Assembly: GCA_945885515.1 (NCBI GenBank)
Contig: CAMCZA010000002.1
Span: forward strand, 1 to 52,558
DNA from: Ferrithrix thermotolerans DSM 19514
GTDB lineage: Bacteria > Actinomycetota > Acidimicrobiia > Acidimicrobiales > Ilumatobacteraceae
DNA: 52,558 nucleotides
Reading direction: 5' to 3'
The notes beneath the pieces are model-generated. The model made no database searches. It was not told the DNA's origin and worked only from the letters and a program-made list of their open reading frames with translations. Of this stretch, positions 32,999 to 41,772 are shown in pieces (the stretch's first letter is position 1; each line of letters opens with the position of its first letter). A program made the translations under genes and the position numbers.

Positions 32999-33274
32999 AT
33001 GAATGCAGGCCAGACAGACCGCACAGGCTCACTTTCAGCGTTGCCTTCTGTAACTGCCAGAGCATTCGCCTTCGTTGGAATAATAATTGCAGGTCTGGCC
33101 GGGGCACTGATTGGGTTCTCGTTGATTGATCTGCAATGTGACGGCAATTGTGATTTGCCGAACTCAATCGGTCTGGTCACTGGTGCTGTTGTCAGTGCAA
33201 TCGGTATGAGCATCGTTGTAGTTTTGGTGTTGCGCGCGCTTGGCGAATGGCGCGAACTTGAAGATCAAAAATGA
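32999..33274 (+). CDS. Small two-helix membrane protein, uncharacterised
   Basis: 91 residues, family not recognised. Two hydrophobic segments (about 22-42, FAFVGIIIAGLAGALIGFSLI, and 58-80, GLVTGAVVSAIGMSIVVVLVLRAL) flank a short loop with a Cys pair (LQCDGNCDLPNS), possibly an extracytoplasmic disulfide. Its stop overlaps the ATG of the inositol-monophosphatase gene by four bases, which supports real translation and a common operon. Confidence 0.75.
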   Translation: MNAGQTDRTGSLSALPSVTARAFAFVGIIIAGLAGALIGFSLIDLQCDGNCDLPNSIGLVTGAVVSAIGMSIVVVLVLRALGEWRELEDQK

Positions 33275-34080
33275 CGGGCACAACTGCAAGTTCGACAGCG
33301 AACACAACAGCGGGCTTGCTCGAAATTTGTACGGAACTTGCCGTAACAGGTGGCAAGCGGGCATTTGAAGGTCGTCGACTCGGACTTAAAGATGTTCAGA
33401 CGAAAACTACGAGTACCGACATGGTTACCGAGTTCGATAAGGCGACAGAAAAATATATTGTTGGCGAAATTCGTGCTCGTCGTCCGAAGGATTCAATAAT
33501 CGGCGAAGAAGGCGGCTCACACACTGGCGACAGTGGCTTCACCTGGTGTATTGACCCGATTGACGGCACAACGAATTTTCTGTATGCACTGCCAAGTTGG
33601 AGCGTCTCAATTGGTGTTAGTGATGAGAATGGGCCGCTTGTTGGTGTCGTATATATACCTGCGCTTGGCGAGATTTTTTCGGCAACTCGCGGCGGCGGAG
33701 CGTTTTTGAATGGCGAAAAAATTAACTGCAATCAAATCACAGATATTTCAAAAGCACTCGTCTGTACCGGATTCAGCTATTCACCCGAGCAGCGAACGAT
33801 GCAATCAAAGCGCGTCTCAAGTTTTATTCATAAGGTTCGCGACATCCGCCGACTTGGTGCAGCGAGTGTTGACATTTGTTTTGTGGCCTGCGGCAGGGTT
33901 GACGCATATTTTGAAGAAAACTTACACTCATGGGATATAGCGGCCGCTGAGTTAATCGCAATCGAGGCAGGGGCGCGAAGTGGAAGTTTCAGTGGCGGAT
34001 CGTCGAGCCCAGCCGAAATAATGATCGCCAGTCCCGGAATTTTCGACGCATTGAGCAACCTCGTGTGCGAGCGCACTTAG
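33271..34080 (+). CDS. Inositol-monophosphatase family enzyme
   Basis: 269 residues. Mg-dependent phosphatase fold: DMVTEFDKATEKYI, IIGEEGG (metal Glu pair), WCIDPIDGTTNFLYALP (motif 1 with Asp-Pro-Ile-Asp-Gly-Thr) and HSWDIAAAELIAIEAGA (motif 2, final metal Asp) are all intact. Candidate substrates are inositol phosphate, histidinol phosphate or fructose bisphosphate. A link to phosphatidylinositol synthesis would fit the PimB mannosyltransferase encoded nearby (36886-38004), but histidinol phosphatase (HisN) remains possible. Confidence 0.9.
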   Translation: MTGTTASSTANTTAGLLEICTELAVTGGKRAFEGRRLGLKDVQTKTTSTDMVTEFDKATEKYIVGEIRARRPKDSIIGEEGGSHTGDSGFTWCIDPIDGTTNFLYALPSWSVSIGVSDENGPLVGVVYIPALGEIFSATRGGGAFLNGEKINCNQITDISKALVCTGFSYSPEQRTMQSKRVSSFIHKVRDIRRLGAASVDICFVACGRVDAYFEENLHSWDIAAAELIAIEAGARSGSFSGGSSSPAEIMIASPGIFDALSNLVCERT

Positions 34081-34113
34081 CAACTTTATTTAAAATGTGA
34101 ACACTTCAAAAAA

Positions 34114-35568
34114 ATGAGTGTAGTAATCGCAATTGACGCCGGAACGACCGGGGTGCGGTCTCGAGCGGTGTTCGACGATGGAACCCCATCAATAAGTTCG
34201 TACCGAGAGTTCACCCAGTATTTTCCGCAACCTGGTTGGGTTGAGCACGACGCACAAGAAATTTGGCAATCAGTTCTGGCTACTTTGCAACAAGTTGCAG
34301 CGCAGATAGATCAAACTGTGGCGGCGATTGGTATTACTAATCAACGCGAAACAATTGTTGCGTGGAGCAAACTGACTGGTAAACCCCATGGCAAAGCAAT
34401 TGTCTGGCAAGACCGACGAACCGCCGACCGATGTTTGGAACTTGCCGACAATCTGCCATTAGTCAGACAGCAAACAGGCTTGGTTTTAGATCCATATTTT
34501 TCTGGAACAAAAATTGAATGGCTAATTTCGAACCGCGAACTTCGACAAGATGATGACTTGTGTATTGGCACAATCGACTCGTGGTTGATCTGGAATCTCA
34601 CTGGGGGAAAATCTTTTGTTACCGACTGCACAAATGCCAGTCGAACAATGCTGTTTGATATCACCAAAATGAAGTGGAGCCAAGAACTCACAAAGATGCT
34701 CGGTATCGAAATTAAATTTTTGCCTGAGGTTCGACCATCAAGCAGTGATTTTGGTGTCACCGTGCAACACGGATCACTGCCCGCAGGAATAGCAATCACC
34801 GGAGTTGCTGGTGACCAGCACGCAGCATTATTTGGTCAGGCTTGTTTTGCGCCAGGCAGCACCAAAAACACATACGGAACAGGAAGTTTTGTGCTGATGA
34901 ATGTCGGCACGACTTGCCCAGCACCAAAAGATGGAATCTTGACGACACTCGCGTGGCAACTTGGTTCAGAAAAACCCGTGTATGCACTTGAGGGCGCGAT
35001 CTTCGTGACGGGAGCCGCGATTCAGTGGCTTCGCGATGGTTTGAACATAATTGACAACGCAAGCGAGATCACTCCGTTGGCGCAAAGCGTCACCGACTCG
35101 GGAGGCGTCGTCGTCGTACCCGCGTTTACTGGGCTTGGCAGTCCATGGTGGGATGCATACGCGCGTGGTTCGATTTTCGGAATCACACGCGGCACATCAC
35201 GCGCGCACATTGCCCGTGCGACAATTGAATCAATAGTTTTTCAAACTCGCGATGTAGTTGAGTCGATGACAAAAGCGTCAGGGATTTGCGTTAGTGAGTT
35301 GCGTGTTGATGGCGGTGCCGCGGTGATCGACTTGATGTTGCAACTTCAAGCCGATCACTTGTCGGTTGATGTGTTGCGACCAAAAGAACTAGAGACCACT
35401 GCGATGGGCGCCGCCTACCTAGCGGGATTGGCACAAGGGGTTTGGCAGTCAACCGAAGATATTTCAAATGCATGGCAACTCGAAAAAAAGTTTTCACCAC
35501 AAGCAGAGCCGACTGGCTATCAAGCCTGGCAAACGGCGATCTCCCGATCAATGCACTGGGCTCGCTAG
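34114..35568 (+). CDS. glpK: Glycerol kinase (FGGY family)
   Basis: 484 residues. AIDAGTTGVRSRAVFDDG is the first phosphate-binding loop; AIGITNQRETIVAWSKLTGKPHGKAIVWQDRRT is typical of glycerol kinase, and GVAGDQHAALFGQ, KNTYGTGSFVLMNVG, PAFTGLGSPWWDAYARGSIFGITRGT (FGGY signature region) and RVDGGAA follow. Converts glycerol to glycerol 3-phosphate. A -10-like TAAAAT at 34091-34096 precedes the ATG, and there is no clear Shine-Dalgarno sequence. It is 33 bases after the phosphatase gene and ends 12 bases from the convergent ROK kinase. A second FGGY kinase lies at 48101-49564. Confidence 0.92.
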   Translation: MSVVIAIDAGTTGVRSRAVFDDGTPSISSYREFTQYFPQPGWVEHDAQEIWQSVLATLQQVAAQIDQTVAAIGITNQRETIVAWSKLTGKPHGKAIVWQDRRTADRCLELADNLPLVRQQTGLVLDPYFSGTKIEWLISNRELRQDDDLCIGTIDSWLIWNLTGGKSFVTDCTNASRTMLFDITKMKWSQELTKMLGIEIKFLPEVRPSSSDFGVTVQHGSLPAGIAITGVAGDQHAALFGQACFAPGSTKNTYGTGSFVLMNVGTTCPAPKDGILTTLAWQLGSEKPVYALEGAIFVTGAAIQWLRDGLNIIDNASEITPLAQSVTDSGGVVVVPAFTGLGSPWWDAYARGSIFGITRGTSRAHIARATIESIVFQTRDVVESMTKASGICVSELRVDGGAAVIDLMLQLQADHLSVDVLRPKELETTAMGAAYLAGLAQGVWQSTEDISNAWQLEKKFSPQAEPTGYQAWQTAISRSMHWAR

Positions 35569-35580
35569 TTAATTAATTAT

Positions 35581-36438
35581 TTACAGCGCCGATAGTAGCG
35601 CAGCACCAATAGCGCCGGCACTCTCGCCAAGTTGGGCCACACGCAAGTCAGGATGCTGTCGATTATCTGGTGCGTAAAGTAATTTTTTATACCAACTCTT
35701 GATGTGTGGCATCACCGAATCTGCTGCTTCGGCAAGACCGCCACCAATTACGATCACGTTCGGATCTGTGATATTGGTCAAGTTAACCAAACCAATCGCC
35801 ACCCACTTGCCGAATGTGTCGAGAAATCCGATCGCTTGCTTGTCGCCAGCAACCGCACGAGCAATGACTTCTTCGCCACGCTCGCCACCTGCAATTGTTG
35901 CCAGTCCAGATCCTGATGCGTAACGCTCCCAACAACCGCGTTGCCCGCATGGACACAACAGTCCTTGACTTTCAACAATCATGTGGCCAATCTCGCCAGC
36001 AAAACCATGACTGCCTCGTTGCAGTTTTGAACCAGATACAAAGCCGCCACCAATGCCCGTGCCTAAGGTGACCATCCACATGTCGGTTGCACCTCGACCA
36101 GCACCAAATTGCCACTCTGCATACGCTGCCGAAGTTGCATCGTTCTCGACATCAACTTCGTGACCGAGTTCTTTTTGCAGTTGAGTGCGTAAATCAAGTT
36201 CGATCGCACCAGTCAAGTTCGGTGACTCGCGAACTACACCTTCGGGTGTTATTAATCCGGGAACTCCAACTCCGAGAGTTTTGTATTTTCCTAATTCGCG
36301 AGCAATTTCTGCGAGGGTTCTTACCAACTCATCTGCGTGAGGTGTCGGACGACGCACGGATTTAACAATCTCTCCACCCTCGAATAAAACTCCGAGACAC
36401 TTTGTTCCGCCGACATCAATGCCGGCAACTGCAGTCAC
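35581..36438 (-). CDS. glk: ROK-family glucokinase
   Basis: 285 residues. GIDVGGTKCLGVLFEGG (ATP site), VDVENDATSAAYAEWQFGAG (catalytic Asp), VTLGTGIGGGFVSGSKLQRGSHGFAGEIGHMIVE, and the zinc motif CPCGQRGCWERYASG are intact. This form resembles the actinobacterial glucose-specific ATP-dependent kinase more closely than the ROK protein at 30358-31218. It overlaps the SRPBCC gene stop by four bases, so it is the last gene of the pimB-SRPBCC-glk unit. Confidence 0.92.
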   Translation of the reverse strand: MTAVAGIDVGGTKCLGVLFEGGEIVKSVRRPTPHADELVRTLAEIARELGKYKTLGVGVPGLITPEGVVRESPNLTGAIELDLRTQLQKELGHEVDVENDATSAAYAEWQFGAGRGATDMWMVTLGTGIGGGFVSGSKLQRGSHGFAGEIGHMIVESQGLLCPCGQRGCWERYASGSGLATIAGGERGEEVIARAVAGDKQAIGFLDTFGKWVAIGLVNLTNITDPNVIVIGGGLAEAADSVMPHIKSWYKKLLYAPDNRQHPDLRVAQLGESAGAIGAALLSAL

Positions 36439-36866
36439 GACTCGCAGCGGTCCTTTAGTTCCTTCAAGGTGTGCAAAATGCGGCCTTCGGCACGGCGTTT
36501 AATGAAACCTGGAATCGGAACTATCAACTCAATCGATAAAACATATGTAACTTTTGTCGCGGCCCCCGCTGGTTCAAAACGGTACTCACCATCGATCGCC
36601 CGCTCGATATCACCTTGTACGAGATGCCACGAAATACTATTTGGTGCTTGCGAATAGTCGTATTTAAGTGAGTAACTCGTGCTTCGACCAAGCGCCGCAA
36701 CACGATAGTCAACAAGAATCGGCCGTGACTCGACGTCGCGTTCGCGAATCGTCGCTTCTTTCACATCATGTGCCCAAACTGGATAACTTTCGACATCGGT
36801 AGCAACCGCGAAACAGTGTTCGGGGGTGGCTTCTATGATTTCGAACTCCGTTGCTGAATCTGCCAC
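36435..36866 (-). CDS. SRPBCC (START-like/polyketide cyclase) family protein
   Basis: 143 residues from GTG 36866, chosen because homology begins near FEIIEATPEHCFAVATDVESYPVWAHDVKEA; a TTG at 36884 would add six residues. The fold is a helix-grip hydrophobic cavity. Conserved parts include SWHLVQGDIERAIDGEYRFEPAGAATKVTYVLSIELIVPIPGFIKRRAEGRILHTLKELKD. Mycobacteria carry a similar SRPBCC gene near pimB, so a lipid-carrier or PIM-related role is plausible, but no activity is known. It sits between pimB and glk in an overlapping unit. Confidence 0.85.
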   Translation of the reverse strand: MADSATEFEIIEATPEHCFAVATDVESYPVWAHDVKEATIRERDVESRPILVDYRVAALGRSTSYSLKYDYSQAPNSISWHLVQGDIERAIDGEYRFEPAGAATKVTYVLSIELIVPIPGFIKRRAEGRILHTLKELKDRCES

Positions 36867-36885
36867 CCCACTATTACAGCACAAA

Positions 36886-38004
36886 TTAATGCACTTTCAA
36901 CGCCTTGCCCAGAGTCAATGCAAGTTTGTCGTAATCAAAGAGATTCTCGGCACGCAATCGTGACGCCTCACCCATCTTTTTTCGCCGATTTTCATCGTTC
37001 AACAATTGTCGCAACCCAGCGACCACATCATCCACCCGATCTGGATTACGGATGATTAGTCCAGTTTCGCCGTCAACAACAGCATCGGCTGCGCCGCCAC
37101 TTCGGCCAGCAATCTGCGGCACGCCACATGCCGCTGCTTCGGCGAATACAATTCCGAACCCTTCTTGTTCAAGCCCGCCCCAACGAGATCGACAGAGCAT
37201 CGCACAAATGTCGGCGCATCCATAAAGCATCGGCAGATCGTCATTGCTAATTCGACCCAGCATCGTTACCGGCGCGCGCAATTCTCGAATAATTCGTTCG
37301 AGGCGATTGCGGTCACGACCAGTACCACCAATAACCAATCGCAAATTAGGAAAATCGTTGACCAAATGTGCAACGGCTCGAATTAAAACATCAAAACCTT
37401 TTCGCGGCACGAGACGACTGATACCGACAATCAAATCTGTGTTTTCGTCGATTGAAAAATGCGCCCGAGCATCAACTCTTTGCTGTTGCGATAGCGGTCT
37501 GAATCTTTGTATGTCGACACCAGGAGTTACGACAGAAATATCCAAATTGCGACCGGCGGCACGCTGCGCTTCTTTTGCCGGATAGGTTCCTGATGCAATA
37601 ATTATTGATGCTTTGCACAAAACATTGCTAAGAACTTTTTTTGATCCTGGCAGCCGACCAGGAACAGTCACTTCTGCTCCGTGCAGAACGACCGCATATG
37701 GCAGATCCAGCCACGGCCCAATGATTCCGAGTGGTACTGCTGGATCAAGAACGATCAGTTCGGCACCAACTTCACGAGCCATTTCATTTATTCGTCGAGC
37801 CATAATCGGATGTGGGAGCAGAACCGGCTCTGGCGTACGCCTAATCAAAAAATTTTGTGCGCTGTCAAACTCTTGCGAGCCTTGATATGGGCTAGTCAGA
37901 ACCGCGAAAGTTTCTGGTGGTAAGCGACTCCACCACTCATATAAAAGATTCTGTATGCCACCAACTTTTGGTGGAAAATCATTCGTCACCAAAAGATGCT
38001 TCAT
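36886..38004 (-). CDS. pimB: GT4 mannosyltransferase, PimB-like
   Basis: 372 residues, GT-B fold. N-terminal HLLVTNDFPPKVGGIQNLLYEW is the glycine-rich acceptor-side motif of PimB-type enzymes; VLHGAEVTVPGRLPGSK and VVTPGVDIQRFRPL follow. The donor site has VGISRLVPRKGFDVLIRA and EGFGIVFAEAAACGVPQIAGRSGGAADAVVDGETG, the EX7E motif. The known homologue adds the second mannose to phosphatidylinositol mannoside from GDP-mannose. This implies PIM-type glycolipids in the envelope, provided the family assignment holds. It follows queG by 6 bases. Confidence 0.85.
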   Translation of the reverse strand: MKHLLVTNDFPPKVGGIQNLLYEWWSRLPPETFAVLTSPYQGSQEFDSAQNFLIRRTPEPVLLPHPIMARRINEMAREVGAELIVLDPAVPLGIIGPWLDLPYAVVLHGAEVTVPGRLPGSKKVLSNVLCKASIIIASGTYPAKEAQRAAGRNLDISVVTPGVDIQRFRPLSQQQRVDARAHFSIDENTDLIVGISRLVPRKGFDVLIRAVAHLVNDFPNLRLVIGGTGRDRNRLERIIRELRAPVTMLGRISNDDLPMLYGCADICAMLCRSRWGGLEQEGFGIVFAEAAACGVPQIAGRSGGAADAVVDGETGLIIRNPDRVDDVVAGLRQLLNDENRRKKMGEASRLRAENLFDYDKLALTLGKALKVH

Positions 38005-38010
38005 CGGCTT

Positions 38011-39198
38011 CTACCTTACGCTCGGCAACGAGTCGAGTTCAGCCTGCACAATCGGGTCGCTATCGCTCGGCGGCAAAAACTCGTTAAGACCCAACCTGGC
38101 AACAGCCCAAACTGCGTGGGCCCGCAAAACCGAATCAGAATCAACTAAATATCGCTTGAGAATATTTTGAGTTGCCCCATCAGTCGAATCACCAATGTTG
38201 CCAAGAATTATCAGTGCATTTCTGCGAAGCCACTTTGGGTCACGATCAGAGATATACCATGACTTGAAATTTGCCAGCAGAGTTTGATCATCTGAAGTAA
38301 GAATTGACATCACATCGACCCACGCTCTTGGTTTGACACCAGAATTATCAACAATTGCTCGACGAACTGTTGGCGGACACACCTCTTGACAATCATCACA
38401 TCCGTAAAGGCGATCGCCCAATGCGACACGATACGCGTGGTCGAATATTCCGGGTTTCTGCAACAGCCATGCCAAACATTTGCGGGCATCAACAACACCA
38501 GGGGCGATTATTGCTTGCGTCGGACAATTGTCTAGACAGCGGCGACATGAACCACATCCATCTTCAACCAAAGTTGCAATAGGTCCTAGTGGCGCATCTG
38601 TGATCACACTGCCAAGCACAAAATAACTTCCCGCGCCTTCAATCAAAAGATTCGCATTTTTGCCGTACCATCCCAGCCCTGCTTGGTATGCGACTTCACG
38701 ATCAACTATCGAGTTGTCGTCGGCCAAAACAATTGCCCGCCAACCATCGTCTTTCAATTGCACGGCAATTTTTTGTAAGCCCTGTTTGAGTAGCTCGTAA
38801 TAATCAACCCACATGTACCTGGCTACTCGAGCCGAAACTTCATTCGGACTTGGCGGCATCTCTGTGGCATACGATCGCGCGCCAACGATTATCGATCTTG
38901 CCGATGCCATCGTGCTTGTCGGATCAGTGCTTCTTGCCGGATTGCGATAAGTGAATTGCATCTCGTTGTGCAACCCAAGCGATTTTCTTTCGGTCAGTGC
39001 CATTCGAGCGCGCTGCAATACTTTCGCGCTAGTTATGCCGACTCGGTGCAACCCTGAATTAATACCAAGTGCAATAAGTTGCTCGCCATAACGAACTGAT
39101 GAGATCGCCGCACGCTTTAAAGGCTCTGCCTGACCCGATCTATTGGCTGTTTTTTTAGCTAACTGCACGATGCCGAAGCGTAGGCACCATTCCGGCAT
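38011..39198 (-). CDS. queG: Epoxyqueuosine reductase QueG
   Basis: 395 residues. Cobalamin- and Fe-S-dependent enzyme for the last step of queuosine synthesis on tRNA. Family blocks: ARYMWVDYYELLKQGLQ, DREVAYQAGLGWYGKNANLLIEGAGSYFVLGSVITDAPLGP, a first [4Fe-4S] motif C-GSC-RRC-LDNCP, then GDRLYGCDDCQEVCP for the second cluster, and a C-terminal HEAT-like helical region. ATG 39198 overlaps the upstream Cys-rich gene by 44 bases; GTG 39168, overlapping by only 14, is an equally good start. No other queuosine genes lie in this window. Confidence 0.93.
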   Translation of the reverse strand: MPEWCLRFGIVQLAKKTANRSGQAEPLKRAAISSVRYGEQLIALGINSGLHRVGITSAKVLQRARMALTERKSLGLHNEMQFTYRNPARSTDPTSTMASARSIIVGARSYATEMPPSPNEVSARVARYMWVDYYELLKQGLQKIAVQLKDDGWRAIVLADDNSIVDREVAYQAGLGWYGKNANLLIEGAGSYFVLGSVITDAPLGPIATLVEDGCGSCRRCLDNCPTQAIIAPGVVDARKCLAWLLQKPGIFDHAYRVALGDRLYGCDDCQEVCPPTVRRAIVDNSGVKPRAWVDVMSILTSDDQTLLANFKSWYISDRDPKWLRRNALIILGNIGDSTDGATQNILKRYLVDSDSVLRAHAVWAVARLGLNEFLPPSDSDPIVQAELDSLPSVR

Positions 39199-39442
39199 TT
39201 GCCAGCATTCTTAGAGTTCTTTGTTCTTCTAGGTTTAAAACCACTGCAGGCTCGCTGGATTCGTCGCAGAAGAACGAGACAACGCAATCATCACAAGCGG
39301 CACTCGCCCGCATAACGCAGGTGTCGCAATTAATTTCGATTGCACCATTGTTTGCAAACTCTTGGCTCGTAACTGGTATTCGGGGGGAATTTTGCACTCT
39401 TGGTCTCCTCTGTTTTGCATTGACATTGATTGTGTTGATCAA
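39155..39442 (-). CDS. Small cysteine-rich protein of unknown function
   Basis: 95 residues, not assigned to a named family. The core is INCDTCVMRASAACDDCVVSFFC: Cys pairs C-x2-C and C-x2-C with further cysteines, likely a zinc or Fe-S site. A hydrophobic/acidic stretch follows (AVVLNLEEQRTLRMLANAGMVPTLRHR). The first ~35 residues are basic and poorly conserved in style. It overlaps queG. I recall similar short proteins in actinobacteria with a DTCxxxxxxAC-x2-C core. It could be a metal chaperone or a redox adaptor; that is a guess. Confidence 0.7.
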   Translation of the reverse strand: MINTINVNAKQRRPRVQNSPRIPVTSQEFANNGAIEINCDTCVMRASAACDDCVVSFFCDESSEPAVVLNLEEQRTLRMLANAGMVPTLRHRAVS

Positions 39443-39477
39443 TACTGCCCGCGGGGTGTAACAGAGTTTTGAGAAAT

Positions 39478-40329
39478 CTAAATTGCGAGAAGTTGTGCGC
39501 CTTGTTCGGCAATCCGCAAAACCATGGTTGACCCGTGATGAGGCAACTTCTCTACAATATGTTGGGCATCGGTGTGGCTACACATCGCCGCAACTGTCGG
39601 ACCCGAACCAGACAGCCAGGCGCACCAAACACCAGACTCAAGCAAAACATTTAATGCTGCTTGCGATCCAGGCACTTTTTTGAAGCGAACATCTTGATGT
39701 AACCGATCTTGCGTTGCGGTACGCAACGCCGAAATATCGCCAGCCGCTAGTGCCGCAACCAACAGCGCAGTGCGTCCGACATTAAACACTGCATCTGCAA
39801 ACGGCAGCGTCGTTGGAAGCTTGGTGCGAGATTCTTTGGTTGATGTCTGCTCCTGAGGCACCCAAACAATAATCGCGGGGTCTAGCGGTGAAGGAATTCG
39901 AACAGTTGAGCCGGCCACACTGGCAACTACGCCACCAAGCAGAGATGCCGCAACATTGTCAGGATGTCCCTCAAGTTCTGTTGCGATCGCCAAGAGTTCT
40001 GATCGCGCATTATCAAAAACAACTTCATCGGTTCCATTTTTTTGGGCATGCGCAAGCGAGACGCCGGCAATTCGAGCGGCTCCACTAAATCCAAGACCTT
40101 TGCCCATCGGCATTTGTGAGCGAACCCACAACGGGCCTTTTCCTCCGCAGTGATTAAATGCCACGAGCGTTGGATGATTTGCCGTTGCTTCAACCGAGTC
40201 TGCGGGCGAGGAACCAAAGCCTGCCTCAAGATGAAGCGACAATGCCATACCGAGAACATCGAAGCCAGGTCCAATATTTGCAGAACTTGCGGGCACGCGA
40301 ACGGCGACAGAATTATTTGGTGAGTTCAT
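39478..40329 (-). CDS. thrB: Homoserine kinase
   Basis: 283 residues from ATG 40329, 13 bases after the trpD stop. GHMP-kinase fold: VRVPASSANIGPGFDVLGMAL (N-terminal motif 1), PMGKGLGFSGAARIAG (ATP-binding motif 2, P-x3-GLGxSxA form) and CAWLSGSGPTVAAMC (motif 3). Phosphorylates homoserine on the route to threonine. Here it is separated from hom and thrC and follows trpD, which is unusual. Confidence 0.93.
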   Translation of the reverse strand: MNSPNNSVAVRVPASSANIGPGFDVLGMALSLHLEAGFGSSPADSVEATANHPTLVAFNHCGGKGPLWVRSQMPMGKGLGFSGAARIAGVSLAHAQKNGTDEVVFDNARSELLAIATELEGHPDNVAASLLGGVVASVAGSTVRIPSPLDPAIIVWVPQEQTSTKESRTKLPTTLPFADAVFNVGRTALLVAALAAGDISALRTATQDRLHQDVRFKKVPGSQAALNVLLESGVWCAWLSGSGPTVAAMCSHTDAQHIVEKLPHHGSTMVLRIAEQGAQLLAI

Positions 40330-40342
40330 CTTGCAAATTATT

Positions 40343-41407
40343 TTAGTGTGCCATGTGCTTGGCAGCATCGGCACTTACGCGTATCACTTCATCTAATACA
40401 TCTCGCGCCGCACCAGAATCTATTGACGCTTTTGCCATCTCGACGCCTTGTGACATATCAACAGCCTTTCCAGCCACAACGATTCCGGCTGCTGCGTTAA
40501 GCACAACAATGTCTCGGATCGCATTTTTGGTTCCGTCCAACATTTCGCGAAACATCTTTGCGTTGTCGCGTGGTTCGCCACCCCGAACGGCAGCAACATC
40601 AGCAAAAGCAAGACCCAGCGAACTTGCGTCAATTTCAAATTCTCGCAACTTGCCGTTTTGCATTTCAACAACTGGACAAGGACCACTCAATGAAAGTTCG
40701 TCGAGTCCGCCGTGTCCATGCACAACCCACGCTCGTTTTACCCCTCGTGTGACCAATGCATGAGCCATCACGTTGGCGGCTTTAGGGTCTCCTACTCCGA
40801 CAACCATAAATGAGACTGGTGCGGGGTTGGCCATTGGCCCAAGCAAATTAAAAACTGTCGGCACACCAATTTCTCGACGTGATGGGCCTGTGAAACGAAA
40901 TGCTGGATGAAATCTTTGTGCAAAGCAGAAACCAAAACCTGCTTCTTCAACACACCGCGTAACACTTGGGCCATCTAATTCAATAGCTACACCGAGAGCT
41001 TCGAGTACATCGGCTGCCCCACTTTTTGAAGATGACGCACGACTGCCGTGTTTACAAACCGGTATTCCTGCGCCTGCAACAACCATTGACGCCATCGTTG
41101 AAACATTCACCGAATAACTGTGATCGCCACCAGTACCGACAATATCTATCGCTCGCTCAGCAATTTCATCGCTCAAAGCAACACGCTCTGCTGCACGACG
41201 CACTTCAGCCAACATTCCTTCAAGCTCAACTTCTGTTTCACCTTTTGCACGAAGCGAAATAATAAACGCAGTTATTTGCGATGGCGTGGCCTCTCCAGAG
41301 AGCACTGACCTCATCGCCGCACCAGCATGGCTTGCTGACAAATCTTTACGCGACAGCAGCTGAGAAATTATTTGTGGCCAACCGCCAGCAGAATCTATTT
41401 CACTCAC
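40343..41407 (-). CDS. trpD: Anthranilate phosphoribosyltransferase
   Basis: 354 residues from GTG 41407. IVGTGGDHSYSVNVSTMASMVVAGAGIPVCKHGSRASSSKSGAADVLEALGV holds the PRPP-binding GTGGD and the KHGNR-like motif (KHGSR) of the family, and RREIGVPTVFNLLGPMANPA matches the anthranilate-site block. Second step after anthranilate in tryptophan synthesis. It is separate from other trp genes and 11 bases downstream of a whiB gene. Actinobacterial TrpD-like paralogues exist, but the complete motif set favours true TrpD. Confidence 0.93.
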   Translation of the reverse strand: MSEIDSAGGWPQIISQLLSRKDLSASHAGAAMRSVLSGEATPSQITAFIISLRAKGETEVELEGMLAEVRRAAERVALSDEIAERAIDIVGTGGDHSYSVNVSTMASMVVAGAGIPVCKHGSRASSSKSGAADVLEALGVAIELDGPSVTRCVEEAGFGFCFAQRFHPAFRFTGPSRREIGVPTVFNLLGPMANPAPVSFMVVGVGDPKAANVMAHALVTRGVKRAWVVHGHGGLDELSLSGPCPVVEMQNGKLREFEIDASSLGLAFADVAAVRGGEPRDNAKMFREMLDGTKNAIRDIVVLNAAAGIVVAGKAVDMSQGVEMAKASIDSGAARDVLDEVIRVSADAAKHMAH

Positions 41408-41418
41408 ACGAACTCGTG

Positions 41419-41658
41419 CTAAGCAATACGCCGTCCAACGCGCAACAACCTGCGGCGTTCACGAGCCGATGCCCCACCCCACACGCCTTGTTTTTCGCGA
41501 CTGTCAAGTGCATAGTTAAGACACGCTATGCGCACTTGGCATGTTTTGCAGATTGAAATCGCTTGGTCGCAATTGTCATCATTATCTGGATAAAAAATAT
41601 CCGGGTCAAGGCCTTGGCATGCTCCCTTGGCCCGCCAAGAAACATCAAATTCAAGCAC
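41419..41658 (-). CDS. WhiB-like (Wbl) Fe-S transcriptional regulator
   Basis: 79 residues from GTG 41658, with an AAGGGGG Shine-Dalgarno sequence 5 bases upstream. The four cluster cysteines are in KGACQGLDPDIFYP (Cys14), then ICKTCQVRIAC (Cys37, 40, 46), followed by the G-V-W-G-G turn (GVWGGASARERRRL) and a basic tail. An extra Cys30 is present. Wbl proteins hold an O2/NO-sensitive [4Fe-4S] cluster and bind sigma factor SigA. The gene leads directly into trpD (11 bases), so it may control trpD-thrB; that is inference. It is too short to assign confidently to WhiB1, WhiB2 or WblA. Confidence 0.92.
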   Translation of the reverse strand: MLEFDVSWRAKGACQGLDPDIFYPDNDDNCDQAISICKTCQVRIACLNYALDSREKQGVWGGASARERRRLLRVGRRIA

Positions 41659-41735
41659 TCGAACCCCCTTGTTCTCGTAGCAAGGCAGACTCTAGAACTT
41701 GAACACATAGCTGCGCCAATCGGCGTAGGTATGCG

Positions 41736-41772
41736 AACTAGGTTGCGCGCAATGCGCTCAGTTCGCCTAGTT
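41736..41772. other. Inverted repeat between DUF3501 and whiB
   Basis: AACTAGG (41736-41742) and CCTAGTT (41766-41772) form a stem with an inner GCGC-ATT-GCGC hairpin. On the + strand the right arm runs into TTTTTT, so it would look like an intrinsic terminator in that direction, but no + strand gene leads into it. On the minus strand it overlaps the DUF3501 stop and lies upstream of whiB. It may act as a terminator of DUF3501 read-through or as a DNA site; unproven. Confidence 0.35.
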
